From contig NZ_JASXSZ010000004.1 of assembly GCF_030315975.1 (NCBI RefSeq), forward strand, positions 62,001 to 126,000: a stretch of 64,000 nucleotides of DNA. The letters run 5' to 3'. The first letter of the stretch is position 1, and the number at the start of each line of letters is the position of its first letter. The notes under the pieces were generated by a model. That model ran no database searches. It was not told the origin of the DNA and was given only the letters and a program-made list of their open reading frames with translations. Made by a program: the position numbers and the translations under genes. Shown piece by piece: positions 52,401 to 55,396 of the stretch. Source of the DNA: Microbacterium candidum (GTDB taxonomy: Bacteria > Actinomycetota > Actinomycetes > Actinomycetales > Microbacteriaceae).

Positions 52401-55396
52401 TCACGACGCCCGGCAACGTGCAGCAGGCGGTCATCAATGTGGCGGGCGCCCTGACGTACACGGCGGTCCTCTGGCCGTACAACTGGGACCCGTTCGCGGC
52501 GGGAAGCCCGAGCTTCTCGACCGGATGCAAGCAGAACGCGATCTGCGACCACTACCAGCCGCGCTACGGGCACAACATCATCTACGGCGGCTGGGGCAAC
52601 GGCGTCATCCACGCCGGTCCCGGACAGTCGGCCGTGTCCGGCGCCGAGGCGCCCGAGGTCGGGTACGCCGACAACTTCGCGATGGACGGCACCGCGATCA
52701 ACACGACGCCGTGGCGCACCGACTGGTACCACCCGTTCAACCCGGGCAACCCGGCCGGATGGTTCCCGCTCGCCGACGCCGGCAACGGCAACGCGGCACG
52801 TGCGGCGATGGCCGGCAAGTCGAGCTACTTCGACCCGACCGACCCGCGTCGCGAGGTGTGGCTGAACAGCACCGTGAGCAACAACTGGGTGGTCGGCTCG
52901 CCGAACCCGCTGCTGTGCAAGACGATGGCGCTGAGCGCCACGTGCCTGCCGTTCTTCCTCACGTTCGATCCGACGGATGCGGGGATGCCTCTGGACCTCA
53001 CGTGGTACCAGGGCACGGTCGATCCGCAGATGCCGGTGACGGGCGACAAGGCGATCTTCGGAGACCTCGGCAACGACTACATCGTGGCGGGCATGGGCCG
53101 CGTCCGGGTGTACGGCGGCTGGGGCGGCGACCTCATCGACGTCCGCGCCGACACGCACGTCGACGGCGGCCTCAACGACGGTCCGGTCCCGAACCTCGTG
53201 AACAACGGCAACGGCACGTTCAGCCGCGCGACGTCGAACTTCCAATGGGGCACGCCCGCGTGGGAGTCGCTCGCGTACGGCGGCGCCGGCCAGGACATCT
53301 ACTTCGCCGGCACCGGTGGGGACCGCCTCATCGACTGGGTCGGCAACCACAACAGCTACTACGTGCCGTTCTCGCAGTTCGGGATGCCTGCGGTCAGCCG
53401 CACGCTGCAGCCGTTCCTCCCCGAGTTCCTGTACGCGCTGTCCAAGAGCGACGGCGCCGACCAGACGCTCCAGACGCGCTACATCCCGTGGGATGACCGC
53501 TACCAGGGTCTCGCGTCGCGCAACGGCGAGCCGTACGGCGAGCTCGGACTCGTCCTCCAGCACGACGCGGCCTGGCACCAGCAGACGGGCGATCCGTTCA
53601 ACCAGATGCCGGAGAACCTCGGCGGCACGTCGATCGATGTCCAGAAGACCGCCAACATCCGGCCGTTCAACTCGTCGGGCATGGGGACCTCGTCGGGGAT
53701 CGTCGCGCCGATGGCGTCCGCCGCGGCACTCATCGCCCCCCACATGTCGCTGCCGTCCGGCGCCGGCGTCAACCTCCCATCCGGCATCACGCCCGCGACG
53801 GCCGCGACCGTTCCGCTCGTGGTCAGCGGGATCGCGGGCTCCACCGTCACGTACTCGTTCACCGAAGGCTCGAGCCTCGTCACCGGCTCGGGCGTGATCT
53901 CGGCGGGCGGCAGCTTCGCGGTCGTCCTCGACCTGTCGATGTTCCCCGACGGAGCCATCGCCGTGAAGGTCGTCGTGACCCCGCCCGGTGGCGCCCCGGT
54001 GACCCTGACAGCACCTCTCGGCAAGAGCAGCGTCGCGCCGACCGCGCCGACCGTCGCCTCGGGGACCTACGCGAACCTCGCGACGCGCGGCGCGTACAGC
54101 GTCACGGTGAAGGGCCAGGCGGGCTCGATCGCCAACGTCATCATCACGGACACGGCGGGGAACGTCGCGAACGGGATGGACATCGTCGACTCGACAGGCT
54201 CGGTCCTCATCCCGGTGGATGTGTCCGCGCTCCTCGACGGTCTCCTCACGATCACGACGACGCTCACGAACGGCATCGGCGCGAGCACCGCCACGACGAC
54301 CTACGCGACGCTCGACACGATCCCGCCGGTGCTCACGGTCACGCCCGTGGCATCCGTCATCAACTCCGGCAACGTGAGCGGGGTGTCGATCGCGACATCG
54401 GGCGAGACGGGGGCGACGATCGCCTTCCGGTTCTCCGACGGCACCCACAGCGTGACCGGGTCGTACTACTTCAACGGCAGCGGCAAGACGACGCTCTGGA
54501 GCGGCTCGCTCGCCTCGCTCACCGACGGTCCGGTGACTCTGACGGTCACCGAGACCGACCCGGCGGGCAACCCGACGGTCTACACGCAGGCCCTGCTGAA
54601 GTCGCTCCTGGCCGGCTCCGTCACGGTTCCCGGCAAGACCGTCGGCAACCAGCTCTACGTCACGAGCTCGACGGTTACGCTGGCCCTCTCCTTCACCGCA
54701 CCGTCCGGCCTTGCGACGGTGGCGGTCTCCCTCGACGGCGGTGCGTACAGCGCGCCCGTCGCCTACAGCACGTCCGTGACGATCACCGGGATCAGCGGGG
54801 ACGGCGCGCACACGGTGTCCGTCATGGTCACCGACCGCGTCGGGAACTCGGTGGTCGTCACGCGCGTCTTCGTGCTCGACACCACGCCGCCGGCGATCAC
54901 GTCGTCGCTCACCGCACCCTCGAACGGCGCGTACTACGACGTGTCGCAGCGGATCACGCTGAGCTACGGCGCGACGGATGCCGGCTCCGGCCTGTCGTCG
55001 CTGAAGGCCACGCTCGACGGGGTCGCCATCTCGAACGGCACGACGATCACCGGGGAGACCCTCGCGGCCGGCGTCCACACGATCGTCATCACGGCGACGG
55101 ATGCCGTGGGCAACACGTCGACGAGGACTCTGACCTTGACGGTGCGCGCGACGATCGCCGGTCTGCAGGCCGCGGTGTCCTACGGCGTGTCGAGCGGGCT
55201 CATCACGTCGTCCTCCGTGGCATCCAGCCTGCAGTCGTACCTGACGTCCGCGCAGAACGCGCTCGCCGCGAACAACCACACGACCGCGAAGTCCGCCCTC
55301 GCCTCGTTCGTGACGGCCGCGGGGAGCAAGTACGTCTCCTCCGCCTACGCGACCCTTCTGAAGGGCTGGGCGACCGACCTGTCGTCCACCCTGTAG
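25316..55396 (+). CDS. Giant secreted multidomain repeat protein, 10,026 residues
   Basis: A single frame of 30,081 bp with no internal stop. Domain order by residue: 1-49 Sec signal peptide (cleavage after VAQA); 77-128 coiled-coil-like; about 142-240 Pro/Ser/Thr-rich; 243-352 matrixin-like domain with HELGHVLGLAH (326-336) and Met342; 360-465 Pro/Ala/Thr-rich; 579-5548 beta-solenoid-like repeats with several inserted modules; 5548-6935 mixed beta regions; 6935-8150 Calx-beta-like plus small inserted repeats; 8222-9345 RTX-like Gly/Asp repeats; 9480-9945 Ig-like; 9947-10026 a helical FIMAH-like end. Mass is roughly 1 MDa. It resembles giant adhesins and predation- or biofilm-related surface proteins, but I cannot assign a function. 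No LPXTG motif or C-terminal membrane helix is seen, and no type I secretion genes are near. Codon use looks like that of its neighbours, so recent transfer is not indicated. Confidence 0.9.
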   Translation: MHTKSVGTASRAENRPEAQSAHGLVIRVTALFAAFVTAFSLSLPNVAQATTTPVAGGAAQAASAAATQAAHSAQQVQQFRDYVDASIAQKDLLARYAAYQAALKTYEQQKAAYDAAVAQAKANAARHRGMISQTTTQARFIVVSPTAPVTTPTPSPSPTSTGSQMHCVRSADGNSVTCSSGTTPNSGSNPTPAPSPSSSPSPTPAPSSSPSPTSSPAPTTAPTPDPTPSPLMAASSPAAPIDAANAVTQAQLDAAVAQAKSEWLAVDPQASFAGFSASVGQLGTGWLGSESSGAVVIDATAAGWGWDVDFPADPGSHMSLLTAVRHELGHVLGLAHTPGTVMTPTLSVGQSYPVDGALIPAPAPAPAPAPVPAPAPAAPTTSAASDAAAPAPTAPAPAAPAPTTTSDPTATPAPPTAPAPTAPAPTTTPDPTTAPAPTTVPASATTASPASTGTTPTAPASAPAPTVWLVQLATGTGTLSFHADGTASFTTAAGTQSTALAGLTEIVVQGGHDDTLVVDRGSADPAIVVRYDGGAGYNTLKFAGTAHSTTSLPTGPHSGSMILDKTTVVYADIAPMTVSTSADVTVDLAGADDPNCTLGPSATVGNLYLNCPGASETHDFATPTNSLTIKGTGNDVIHLQNAIALGAASLTIQFRKIFLDSGASVTTSGDVTLAASQTVTGLAGSIADCLVSGTPATHCADAVVGLNGGSISAANVTATASSSVTPDAFWALVLHSHASVTMSGGSINATGGVELGATATVPTFTSDKKYTDNIVVDEEALVSVGGAASITAGTTANLHSDAETDATAKPDATGHNQGDAGGSGSGSQQDAAIATITVISDATTKLTDTATLSATGDATLSAKNHIGATATGDASPASSGAGIAVIVVNQTTNAYIDSHPATAISAADLAVNADSDATLAATAKTSPQGSTQNDAPVNDSSRAAGKAKTADSPTTGDPAGGGSSGGIAGALAVVVLTGGTHAYIAPASGSVVVTTTGGTQKVHAGSVNVDTADASGGNDKSGSGYGIGIAVDSAVFPTEAYLGGGVTLNATGVTVETTAPSASAYTAKAESGASGGSSVGVAGSLALNIVVLHSLAEVRGTPTAVNGNLTLTGASNVTDTTTASAAQDGTGSFGAGAAVAIDIVNVTTNAGLTSGAALTGVGDLTLGATGTSTSDTEGTSGASASGSLSLAAVVALSVDNVSTSAGLADGSVMPVGGKIAAHATQTAQATTKATGSTKGGNLAIGAAIALTFATHHADASLHRGATAAGDVTFQADGSSVTDTEAKASAAGAQDASTDHTTVNNKGDKQAAFGNSEASQNGGSGSKTSTPAAKTGDSGGTSITVAAAIAFNLVDSSATARLAGGQSITTTGGQVTLATTNTTHAKAVADGSASKGSTLTIGAGVAINLVDITNDASVGAGASVTAATGVTLSAIMNSAPDGTHTIEADATSGASDTSGATLGLAGSFAMNIVNASTTAQVIGGVLPVGGLKITGTGDVVMTATSSGSSKTAAKADEEGGATVGIGAAVGLNLVTNDVFTGFDLNSSAANGPPVTGARKITLMSSNTDALTNETDAGSTGSGGKVSVTPSVAVSIANESSVAAFGPGPEAQASDAVAVSATMHGTVTTTAKGDTVPGSSAGVGISLALAIVNQTADAHTDRSIHAGKAVGFTASGWSYVPSVAKAAANGAKDEGDGKSSNDKADENLSNANSSQTSNGGKSSGKTETPKDGTADGKAKSGGSSTSLSVAAALAINIVTTISTATIGDGVTITSDAADLTLTSTANTNSTADGKGDSTAPTSIGIGVGVGVNSVDITNHATVGAATVKTVGLGLTAGMTDIADPDNHAVLRHWNGTGWDVIDRGTQLPGPYAGAFFVLTADDGSHHKGVYKYSTGGSWDAQTPTSTVPTAGTSFPSSPSTGDWFILNKVQDDHPFGSLYQWDGTKWAYRTSDSGDKMPADSGPKDKDYFELTADDGLTHLPGLYQFTSSTHTWGTVSGPFGHGDQLPATGTTDQIFRLDEHEVSAQGTAGVSGDPSSVGVAGAVSLNIVQNDTAAVVSSGANVQLGAGDLKLDSRSNERDVSKATSKAEVGDAVGVGAAVAMNFMFDSTHNVVRSEVQDGATLSGGAAITITATGFRQVETEVEAGTESGSNDPAITPAVALAISNHDHVIARMGTSPSLTALTATGALKIDAEHTSEYSAKGSADAASGNVAIGATVALNVVLDWGTTSELAQSVSADSVEVHATTELTSDADAKASAKGTQDNSKNEAGKKSDNTADQKSDQQITGTPSASGAGTGTTPSSNGQTDSANSSSSGKSGAKGGGTGIAAAVAVNWVSSGTTADIGSGITVHATGAAGAVDVQASVLTGSTTKAYGIAVDLNNDTSIGAAVSLDVQTMTNTANIGANSTVTGAGVSVQAITPTGKHDDVITWALAAAAAKSDAAVAGSAGIHVLDFQTNASISTGVTVTSTAGVTVAATTDLRLLNLALGGALSTGGGVGVGGAFAVNIITHDITKAFIDSSSAHKTTVQASGAIAVNATDTFAPLTPVTGISQIDNFHGPSDGSLLPALSSIVGGGSATKGGGGAVAITIAVDVFSFDTEAYISDYALVNQTTTGDATQTVTVGASDTTTIVNVAGTVALSLGGTAVGGSVIVDIVSKTLLARIGSNAKVNAGGDLSVSATANESIIDVTAGAAATTGSAAVQGTIDIVILNPGSQAVTAVIDTGAQVKANGAVSVQAADHADKLDIISGNVAISTSGTGIGASVAVLVRNGTVSATIGSNAVVEGDAAGGVSVGATQSLNPILIAVAGAGGDSAGVGGSVVVDVLTDVTTAKIDTSAKINCTGGGCSNSSLIATQAVVVQAKDTTTVLALAGALAVGGTAGVGLGVDVEDIHKTTTATIGSSATVRANGDVVSRAISSEDIKSISVGGSAGGTAAVSVNAAIPVVDVTTTAQIETFADVRAGGNVVVSADEALTLMVLAGNVSGGGTAAVGAGIAVPVVTKHTNALIGASAQVTALGAAANITNGSVNAGSYVTQGTDIRFDPRGYQGGWPDTPPTAPVNQGLEVNGYKIDLGYKHNYKLGQEVVYDAGGGASIVGLTPGDTYYVIPVSDTEIELYTQRGPPASPTCSDPHLVCGMTLPVDEMGENQRFVPTDQPGTAADTSPRFSAANDVSTGGDYIRLPYKWDPAHTPVQGDPVVYSTGGGTAIGGLVDGATYYVVNPTPGHFQIAATYCDAVGIDKGADGICQSSPGGSGPNYGGDDDPHLVLGHVHILNLTSTGSGRSQSFVPAGSLPSGSAQDQGPQSVSFPPRTGFQGVAVAASNSDVISTIGVAAGGAGTAAVTVAGTVAVLTVHTVANIDNGAHINCASGNATCSANDGSADGGQSVLVSAVNNFRSLGIAASLAVGGTVGVSASAAVRVVELHDDASLGDNVVVNADGNVEIRANASDAIVSVNAAVGGGTVGVAGTVGVSVVNEFTDAFTGTGTKITANGSIGVVAASTTTLLLITATLAVGYVGVGVGVDVAIVSKQTRAYLGANDAVVALGYGGGIGGADTGTMTGSSFDTAALTGLVVQADSSEKMFGLVAGVGGGFVGVTGNVGVTIFTVDTQAFLGSGVTVNRAAGGGAIVAGTAAGQGVAVSGTDHFDSLTFAGGAAVGFVGAAGGVDIGVAKISVLGMLSANTDVWANGTVRVNALSTKHVQTYAVSVGGGVVGVAGAVSVWSVGTAPRATYSQDGNGPDRGPWDPGTTYSKGDVVTSGGQTYIASTNKVGSQVNKGQDPGSSPSFWNLNKTQDSTQGQSSDSKSQADTAAAGGGSGGWKSALGGAPAPLNAYDAGAHNYISGDLVSYNGHDYQAQATFTSSGSTTPGVDTTDWLLSDDNYQLKVGSANSDTTTKLGASYSGTTPTQNEFGAAAAVPVPCDPQNAPEGTASAVCGSVHALGGGDVQVRATEQLQVFALAGAAAGGLGALGAGITIMSIGDVVDAGVYGNAVVSATGTVGVHTSYTENVTDIGVAGAVGGIAIGAQVVVLHDSSSEKAHIDTGASVPKASTMLQVDANANRTLAAYAIGITVAAGAVGASVSVIDMSGDTQALIGDVAIGSGSGTIGALDVEAKDTTKTTIIAVGVTGGVLVGLSGIVTVVSSTGTTRAASFAHGADQIGGGVTVKATGDRGAIQPVAISVTSGALSVGLTVVIATQARNTEAELGGSVNAAGAVDVESTATDIVNVLTAGISVGAIAITGMIPIAIVKGHTTATLSGTVAGSSSTTVHASGAKKADAEVDVGGISGVGVTVGVAVATIASGADIKAIMSGSVSTNGQLQVLAETTDRNEAIATGNSVTLAVFGGAAIFAAIANDDGAVKAQLDGSVTQSGTVVVTATSTALAQAHLTVGTGGFGGAIAVSVADAEIGSDAVTAATSTDSGNNQSIVSGGSVTFSATSHNTADTYSALAAIGGVFGVAVSVPTAQVAGATNVSVADDVQAASFSGTAISWNTVTNSVQVLAFAGLASAAADVSVSTITSDAGTSAAMTSTSGVTVPGTVAIEADTHNHVTATTGSLSASFGAAFGFVSSKANDHSGSSASFGGTLKDSSGPLNIVVDAQHTVTSDLFVVSIGLIAGAADAAATGVVDGTDAASLDGTARIQSTGSAVTVHAGRGVLVLSTVKGGAGSIGLAGASMSADANAAGTVSATVGDGAVVGTTNARAASLTVTADDAVVTAGAASTIAGALIAAIGGAVGTAEATPTVTAHIGTGVSIVLGTGSNNSLGLTAVSHRAEAVGTAKVVGGGIANVGLPKASATSTPTVTADVGGSGTTIQAGGTVVVDAESLADPKGALLTDDIVALNADGGAAPDDSVLFPSHGLVTGQQVQYYTNGTAIGGLVNGQVYSVIVPTTDGKDQGSGTLDADHLRFGVSWNAASIDAFSISPQASGADANRAMLRFAAAHHLSNGDAVIYRYDGTTIMNSPIADGQVLYVRVIDLYTIELYTDKTLAMAAAQTYQGTDVSGGQLADGTFQTGDRVTYRSAPAFTFTYSAFNGSPACSYCNHTVDVNVDGSGKITGDNGSANNIYLATATFTQPGHAATLTASSLITGQKVIYNVANAAYKIPELTAGGTYWVIHTPGSFTIQLADSYCHAVGYAADNSCVDGGSNPIPQQAKAISAPPVSPTTAPPVNHQIAPVGIGLTDGYTYTVNRADSGHITFNGATLSSDKDIKGTQQLFIAGIPLVGGSGAQELYLQLTGSLPGGVQQLHSADGSSLRGSSPPPGNGITVASAQGGGGGLGSFTSQSADTVVTPTVTAAVDGSITAGGDVGITATTRTNSGSSTSNGSGGLISGAGVSGTVTGTNTTSALIGDKNNSGDATGVTIIAGGMVKVVSTTTVVANADSDTESGGLLGGSVSSAEINLTDNTSSLIGTAAHVTGDTLNVLAQTVNSNVTSHSRSIFIAFAGFATAEADSHLNSTDTAQINGDPSTPTLVAGLSGVDVRALHAGNTRSQDDDAECWCIGPSHNNGSNAFVFTEHATTQTGATVTAGTRNVFGTTTNDPAYDPNGAHKAWLLAVPDKPSVALYVQAEKVSGDSDGGSARRIDWNADAVLYEGPSPTLVVGPNGQVVTATNITVNGIHNPAPGTPLSGPIEVNDLVNHDTANVEMTSSGGSVDSSANGGPAPSTHYWGTFWYRDNWEAVTIQNQSTLRLIIDDISVLNTAVTPTVWLLGGGSDTAKFAIVRHVDPTLVTISNTDTTVKPDLLINGHIENPIGETDVSSTGSISSSSTRAGVSSYDGSHHALIRSTIVHLNAGSSIGAADPSPYLNIDLVQWAGHQEHLTATSGTSQYLDLQTLLRDAGIANPQTPAYIIPIDSLVAGESVYVRLQATQYQTGVPAVVGVHVVSTIPIDANFIAFYHPDYPASTYCFYPDGCASGHPLQELGAFAQNTVSAASTYSFTWVDAGKKGTDGLIDLYAANDDPNATRINITGLVQIEQPASGVTSADGTYGTVNADTNGFINLRENAGDLRVNLIVSTDDDVTLYAPGSIYDARQPSTNPPVTGHPSPSTTPQVVGINITLTAQTGSIGEDTNFLEIHSSATPGSFGVLNAQAPDVIRISQTSDDLHVDTVNTCYAASLTTCANVTLTNFDGSITDGHNGGAGGNTVNVTGNTINLLAQSGSIGDALGANDLKIDSSAGTGCHAYFWLLYQGANYQNIGDDKRSVTATCWVAAQADGSIFLTEMSGSMNVLLAHAGETRGPVAVPGPHNVRLTTTETGAEGNDILLLHSGSTLVVEGAPQTVAQGLIAAEGGNVVLRSADDIVTDPSSIIYATKMAGEPNTFATDPNQHKSATGNIDIYGDCHDGTGACAMPTMSTSNPDPTNGDGTVIVLRSGQPSGSGGGSPATAGFVANGGNGSLTRIFGNSEADTFIFDRTVLVGMTRAYGDQAPTAFGGYAPKCNGPPDMCVDTFVVNRLQSMVVLDPNSAQNSDVALGATLTLDGQSGSNVYSIFTSGSQFTQNNYQINVLGTHRPDDGTDTLNIYGYDTYTNNAPDKTGINTANGHEWATNDIFLLRSTPAGIGAALPGTVNETAARPALYQGTGNNTQNPPVSGDPYSAGSGFVALLHAQLAATQANLDSSITATGVTGSYGVERINYDSATNGGLHVYSLGGNDYFAVDDNAASTYLDGGSGDNQFQIGQLYGLRRNPGPVAQNPAPSFNGSGNLAAENVFDVATVATTRGWLSRGTSSPLVAQGGTGNNTFTVYSNHAVLHLEGDGGNNLFIVRGFALAKTDNNGNIVLPGGCTTIEAPACIPIPITTNGYSTAAQTDVRTGAGNNQVEYNMNAPVSVDGGTGFNKLIILGTEFADHIVVTDHGIFGAGVSVTFKNIQVIEVNALEGDDTIDVLSTPPGVAVRVVGGLGSNTVNVAGDVSGDVFSRDVNGASGTVNLDVITQDKLYQDLVIPGVSLSVAQPSQGVVVVTEHAGGTVVKETQNGQATRPPIGTIDSYTVRLAAQPGVGESVYVAINAEPDIRLNREGTPQGDSILLATTALGATPPAVGTTTADSDFYRHVIMDATATDLPQRSLVLVFTHDNWQVPQVVWVGAMNDALDDGVRTYEISHSVLSSNPIFDNATVRNVEVTKIDPGTPAILVTNLGNTNTAPVVPQSQFTDGSGAGTAFSSATAGFTLDDVGQPIYGAGIAAGTVIAALIDAQNVTLSANLAGATGAFSLPARLASLIQFRDGATSGSTIASASAGFNVGDIGRPIIEADGGSVIPANTTIIAVSADGSTATLSTSVGIATGVVFALPARNASNVVLGGSAPPPAANQVPTANPNWTGISGFSSVGLAAKPDGTVVITITAAGDPRISLSSTDNRFGVSQPSDGSHAGVYTITFTPADGDWNQPVIVREDATEYYSVGDPHNSFLTATVTGGTNTSYVGIDNSETPWDVLVMSDQTAAGIVQAPDGMVVTKCGDIACDRPGAGSSFSLRLAMAPTKPVTVAMITDGQTDVVTGGRVDFGAIGGPVPHTLFTGAVTISGMTISLAAGSELGSFTSDGFAIGQLVRISGGTYAGSLDAKITAVSATTMTLDTAPAAGSFTGVKIARIVNAGLYTGAVIWNGTTLTRADNSSWLDDGFLEGQVFKVNGTLFKIQLLSGNHVQTMTVTDTAALGALLGAPATLTLTFTQWAASVTFDATNWWIPVALPLLADPKFTVAPGNLSRLSFPKVPHYLSAIRGPLSVEGGPTNDSHTGLQLPVMMPGEGNMTPFGIGIQPPEAQQVNVLNVFDDGAQQNQTGTLSATTLTGYGMGPGLDFTHHKGYVAGADSTHPAQPTFGEPPKFPSGISFGSITVDPATGEILTNGSLSTVQVFNLMEGQGNDALTVSGTLTGGPFTNEDGTPGTTFVHGGLTVLNGGGASALSITGYFDIVQTGLTGTITRKDAAPWANDKFQVGQELMWNGVPFGVITAISGAQITYFGLATAGLGLHGTIAVFDPAVHVATDINIVGSQIIRTDMRSWRELGFSEGQLVTIDGVPAGQILSITGPTDDILTISGAAHPLCGVAHCAATVAVAAAADNPERFGGNSFVVTGGGGPGPGLTPPTLTGSLTTGTSGTSPTLTRASGSWLADGFVYGMVLQVGGLPAWTITGVTASTLTLSGPAFTNPSINVTVTGYAPSPLVINGSASQDGIWYSGDPHTQTSRVFGSKPYPSQVGNGTPIFIFPVANPFRHAGNNVIDASALFADVPNGQVPSVGLTIYGGPGDDTIYGSQAGDFIAGGSGNNTIYGERGDNVILGANGMNVDIITRTITFPTTDQSVYTDADPLTAGDNLIYGDVPGATTTDRYGDYDNIIFGAFGIVTQDTKEAVVGVIPNTQRSVQGTITPNAAGGLNLISTFACQIGACLSQADVGLQVAVPALLSDGTIITWVSGDGTWAKLSRNTITGSGGAVSLTIGPANGYCRPSGAQTYNPNCLAGAPNRFGHTTVEKIQTTHDILSAVSDQPQNHGDNRIYGSGGDNVIVGGDGNNDIQGGPGRNLIIAGGVALDRTTHIGNYTNPRFQDLTGTQIYSTTPGSLTQSQTDGVAQNDPTGHAWWGDFLSGTGGILLSVPLNDTTRGPALQDSAYKGADYIAGGSGSAMIFGESNNNIIQAHGSIDITVPLSLTGSPTVAGPYVSVGSVFGGAATCTFRGFALGTRVGACRDGNNELLINPSVDDYALLQYKVAGSLIFGAHTITRTDGLWWADSGIALGQTLTVNGVMVGVVSAVSQGTLTVTGSPAPASCTALPCTTTATVAATDGQSYIEGGRGSNTIFANRGQNDIIGGNSDMFSLTLPSERASGSNLIFGGSGTQIGREDCGDGMLDATNHCITNPNGHAHDANVILANNGQIIRLVGVNKTPMPTGSATMVSGVATSIGYLNFNYDVNGYLTATERIIARAVNLLDMTPGGPDLANQPGPQVTGVAASNGWGDIGGTPEIVDGQHLMRGSEIHAESGDAFIYGGPANDVIYGGGQNDVIITGYADNWISGGRGDQCIIGGGGRCFISRNSLSYGEPLYGVAAIPQANLSELITTPGNVQQAVINVAGALTYTAVLWPYNWDPFAAGSPSFSTGCKQNAICDHYQPRYGHNIIYGGWGNGVIHAGPGQSAVSGAEAPEVGYADNFAMDGTAINTTPWRTDWYHPFNPGNPAGWFPLADAGNGNAARAAMAGKSSYFDPTDPRREVWLNSTVSNNWVVGSPNPLLCKTMALSATCLPFFLTFDPTDAGMPLDLTWYQGTVDPQMPVTGDKAIFGDLGNDYIVAGMGRVRVYGGWGGDLIDVRADTHVDGGLNDGPVPNLVNNGNGTFSRATSNFQWGTPAWESLAYGGAGQDIYFAGTGGDRLIDWVGNHNSYYVPFSQFGMPAVSRTLQPFLPEFLYALSKSDGADQTLQTRYIPWDDRYQGLASRNGEPYGELGLVLQHDAAWHQQTGDPFNQMPENLGGTSIDVQKTANIRPFNSSGMGTSSGIVAPMASAAALIAPHMSLPSGAGVNLPSGITPATAATVPLVVSGIAGSTVTYSFTEGSSLVTGSGVISAGGSFAVVLDLSMFPDGAIAVKVVVTPPGGAPVTLTAPLGKSSVAPTAPTVASGTYANLATRGAYSVTVKGQAGSIANVIITDTAGNVANGMDIVDSTGSVLIPVDVSALLDGLLTITTTLTNGIGASTATTTYATLDTIPPVLTVTPVASVINSGNVSGVSIATSGETGATIAFRFSDGTHSVTGSYYFNGSGKTTLWSGSLASLTDGPVTLTVTETDPAGNPTVYTQALLKSLLAGSVTVPGKTVGNQLYVTSSTVTLALSFTAPSGLATVAVSLDGGAYSAPVAYSTSVTITGISGDGAHTVSVMVTDRVGNSVVVTRVFVLDTTPPAITSSLTAPSNGAYYDVSQRITLSYGATDAGSGLSSLKATLDGVAISNGTTITGETLAAGVHTIVITATDAVGNTSTRTLTLTVRATIAGLQAAVSYGVSSGLITSSSVASSLQSYLTSAQNALAANNHTTAKSALASFVTAAGSKYVSSAYATLLKGWATDLSSTL
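26041..26370 (+). other. Matrixin-like metalloprotease domain in the giant protein
   Basis: Residues about 243-352. It begins VTQAQLDAAVAQAKSEWLAV, passes through IDATAAGWGWDVDF, and ends with the metzincin zinc site HELGHVLGLAH (His326, Glu327, His330, His336), then TPGTVM with a Met-turn-like Met342 six residues after the third histidine. All zinc ligands and the catalytic glutamate are present, so the domain could be active. Comparable domains occur at the start of other giant bacterial repeat proteins. Confidence 0.75.
30850..31380 (+). repeat. Three and a half aromatic ~52-residue repeats inserted in the solenoid
   Basis: Residues about 1846-2020. Each unit has a Pro turn, then 'D-x-F-x-L', then 'G-x-Y-x-(Y/W/F) ... 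W': FFVLTADDGSHHKGVYKY, WFILNKVQDDHPFGSLYQW and YFELTADDGLTHLPGLYQF, plus a partial DQIFRLDEH. Exposed aromatic residues at fixed positions suggest binding to sugar or polymer. Function inferred. Confidence 0.7.
34540..35010 (+). repeat. Two 'GD-x-VVY ... GL-x-x-G-x-TYYV' modules
   Basis: KLGQEVVYDAGGGASIVGLTP...TYYVIPV and VQGDPVVYSTGGGTAIGGLV...TYYVVNP are two copies of a small beta module, separated by short Cys-containing loops. Three more divergent copies occur at 39875-40680. Confidence 0.65.
36533..36925 (+). other. Two carbohydrate-binding-like modules (CBM5/12-like) in the giant protein
   Basis: Residues about 3740-3783 read WDPGTTYSKGDVVTSGGQTY ... SFW, and 3829-3869 read YDAGAHNYISGDLVSYNGHD ... 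DWLL. Both follow the chitin-binding CBM5/12 pattern 'W/Y-D-x3-x-Y-x-x-GD-x-V-x-x-x-G-x-x-Y-x-A ... P ... W'. They are separated by a Gly/Ser/Gln linker and inserted between solenoid units. Such modules bind chitin or cellulose in other proteins. Confidence 0.65.
39875..40680 (+). repeat. Three further 'TYYV'-type modules
   Basis: LVTGQQVQYYTNGTAIGGLV (39875), HLSNGDAVIYRYDGTTI (40125) and LITGQKVIYNVANAAYKIPE (40550) are more divergent copies of the small beta module seen twice at 34540-35010. Confidence 0.6.
46120..49740 (+). repeat. Calx-beta-like domains with repeated small inserted modules
   Basis: Residues about 6935-8150. Two domains end in 'F-T-x-x-x-x-W-x-x-P-x-x-V' (FTHDNWQVPQVVWV near 46490; FTPADGDWNQPVIV near 47398), typical of Calx-beta-like folds. 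Among them lie at least five copies of a module with the pattern 'T-R-x-D-x-x-x-W-x-x-x-G-F-x-x-G-Q-x-x-x-x-x-G', near 47820, 48056, 49013, 49223 and 49550; a sixth is at 51370 inside the RTX region. Three copies of a 'DVG-(Q/R)-P-I' module are near 46790, 47000 and 50430. Confidence 0.6.
49979..53350 (+). repeat. RTX-like Gly/Asp repeat region
   Basis: Residues about 8222-9345. Dispersed blocks of 'G-G-x-G-x-D/N-x-I-x-G': YGGPGDDTIYGSQAGDFIAG, GSGGDNVIVGGDGNNDIQGG, GGRGSNTIFANRGQNDIIGG, YGGPANDVIYGGGQNDVI and GGWGGDLIDV. In RTX proteins these bind calcium and fold outside the cell. Here the blocks are separated by 100-250 residues of non-repeat sequence, unlike continuous RTX arrays, and many consensus Asp are replaced by Asn. 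Confidence 0.75.
53765..55393 (+). other. C-terminal Ig-like domains and helical FIMAH-like end of the giant protein
   Basis: Residues about 9480-9945 form several bacterial Ig-like beta domains with the pattern 'D-x-x-P-P-x-(L/I)-x-V/S ... V-x-x-T-D-x-x-G-N' (LDTIPPVLTV; VTDRVGNSVV; LDTTPPAITS; ATDAVGNTS). Residues 9947-10026 are helical with a repeated 'L-x-x-Y/F-L-x-x-A' pattern (SLQSYLTSAQNALAANNHTT), resembling the FIMAH domain found at the ends of secreted proteins. The chain ends ATDLSSTL without an anchor motif. Confidence 0.65.
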
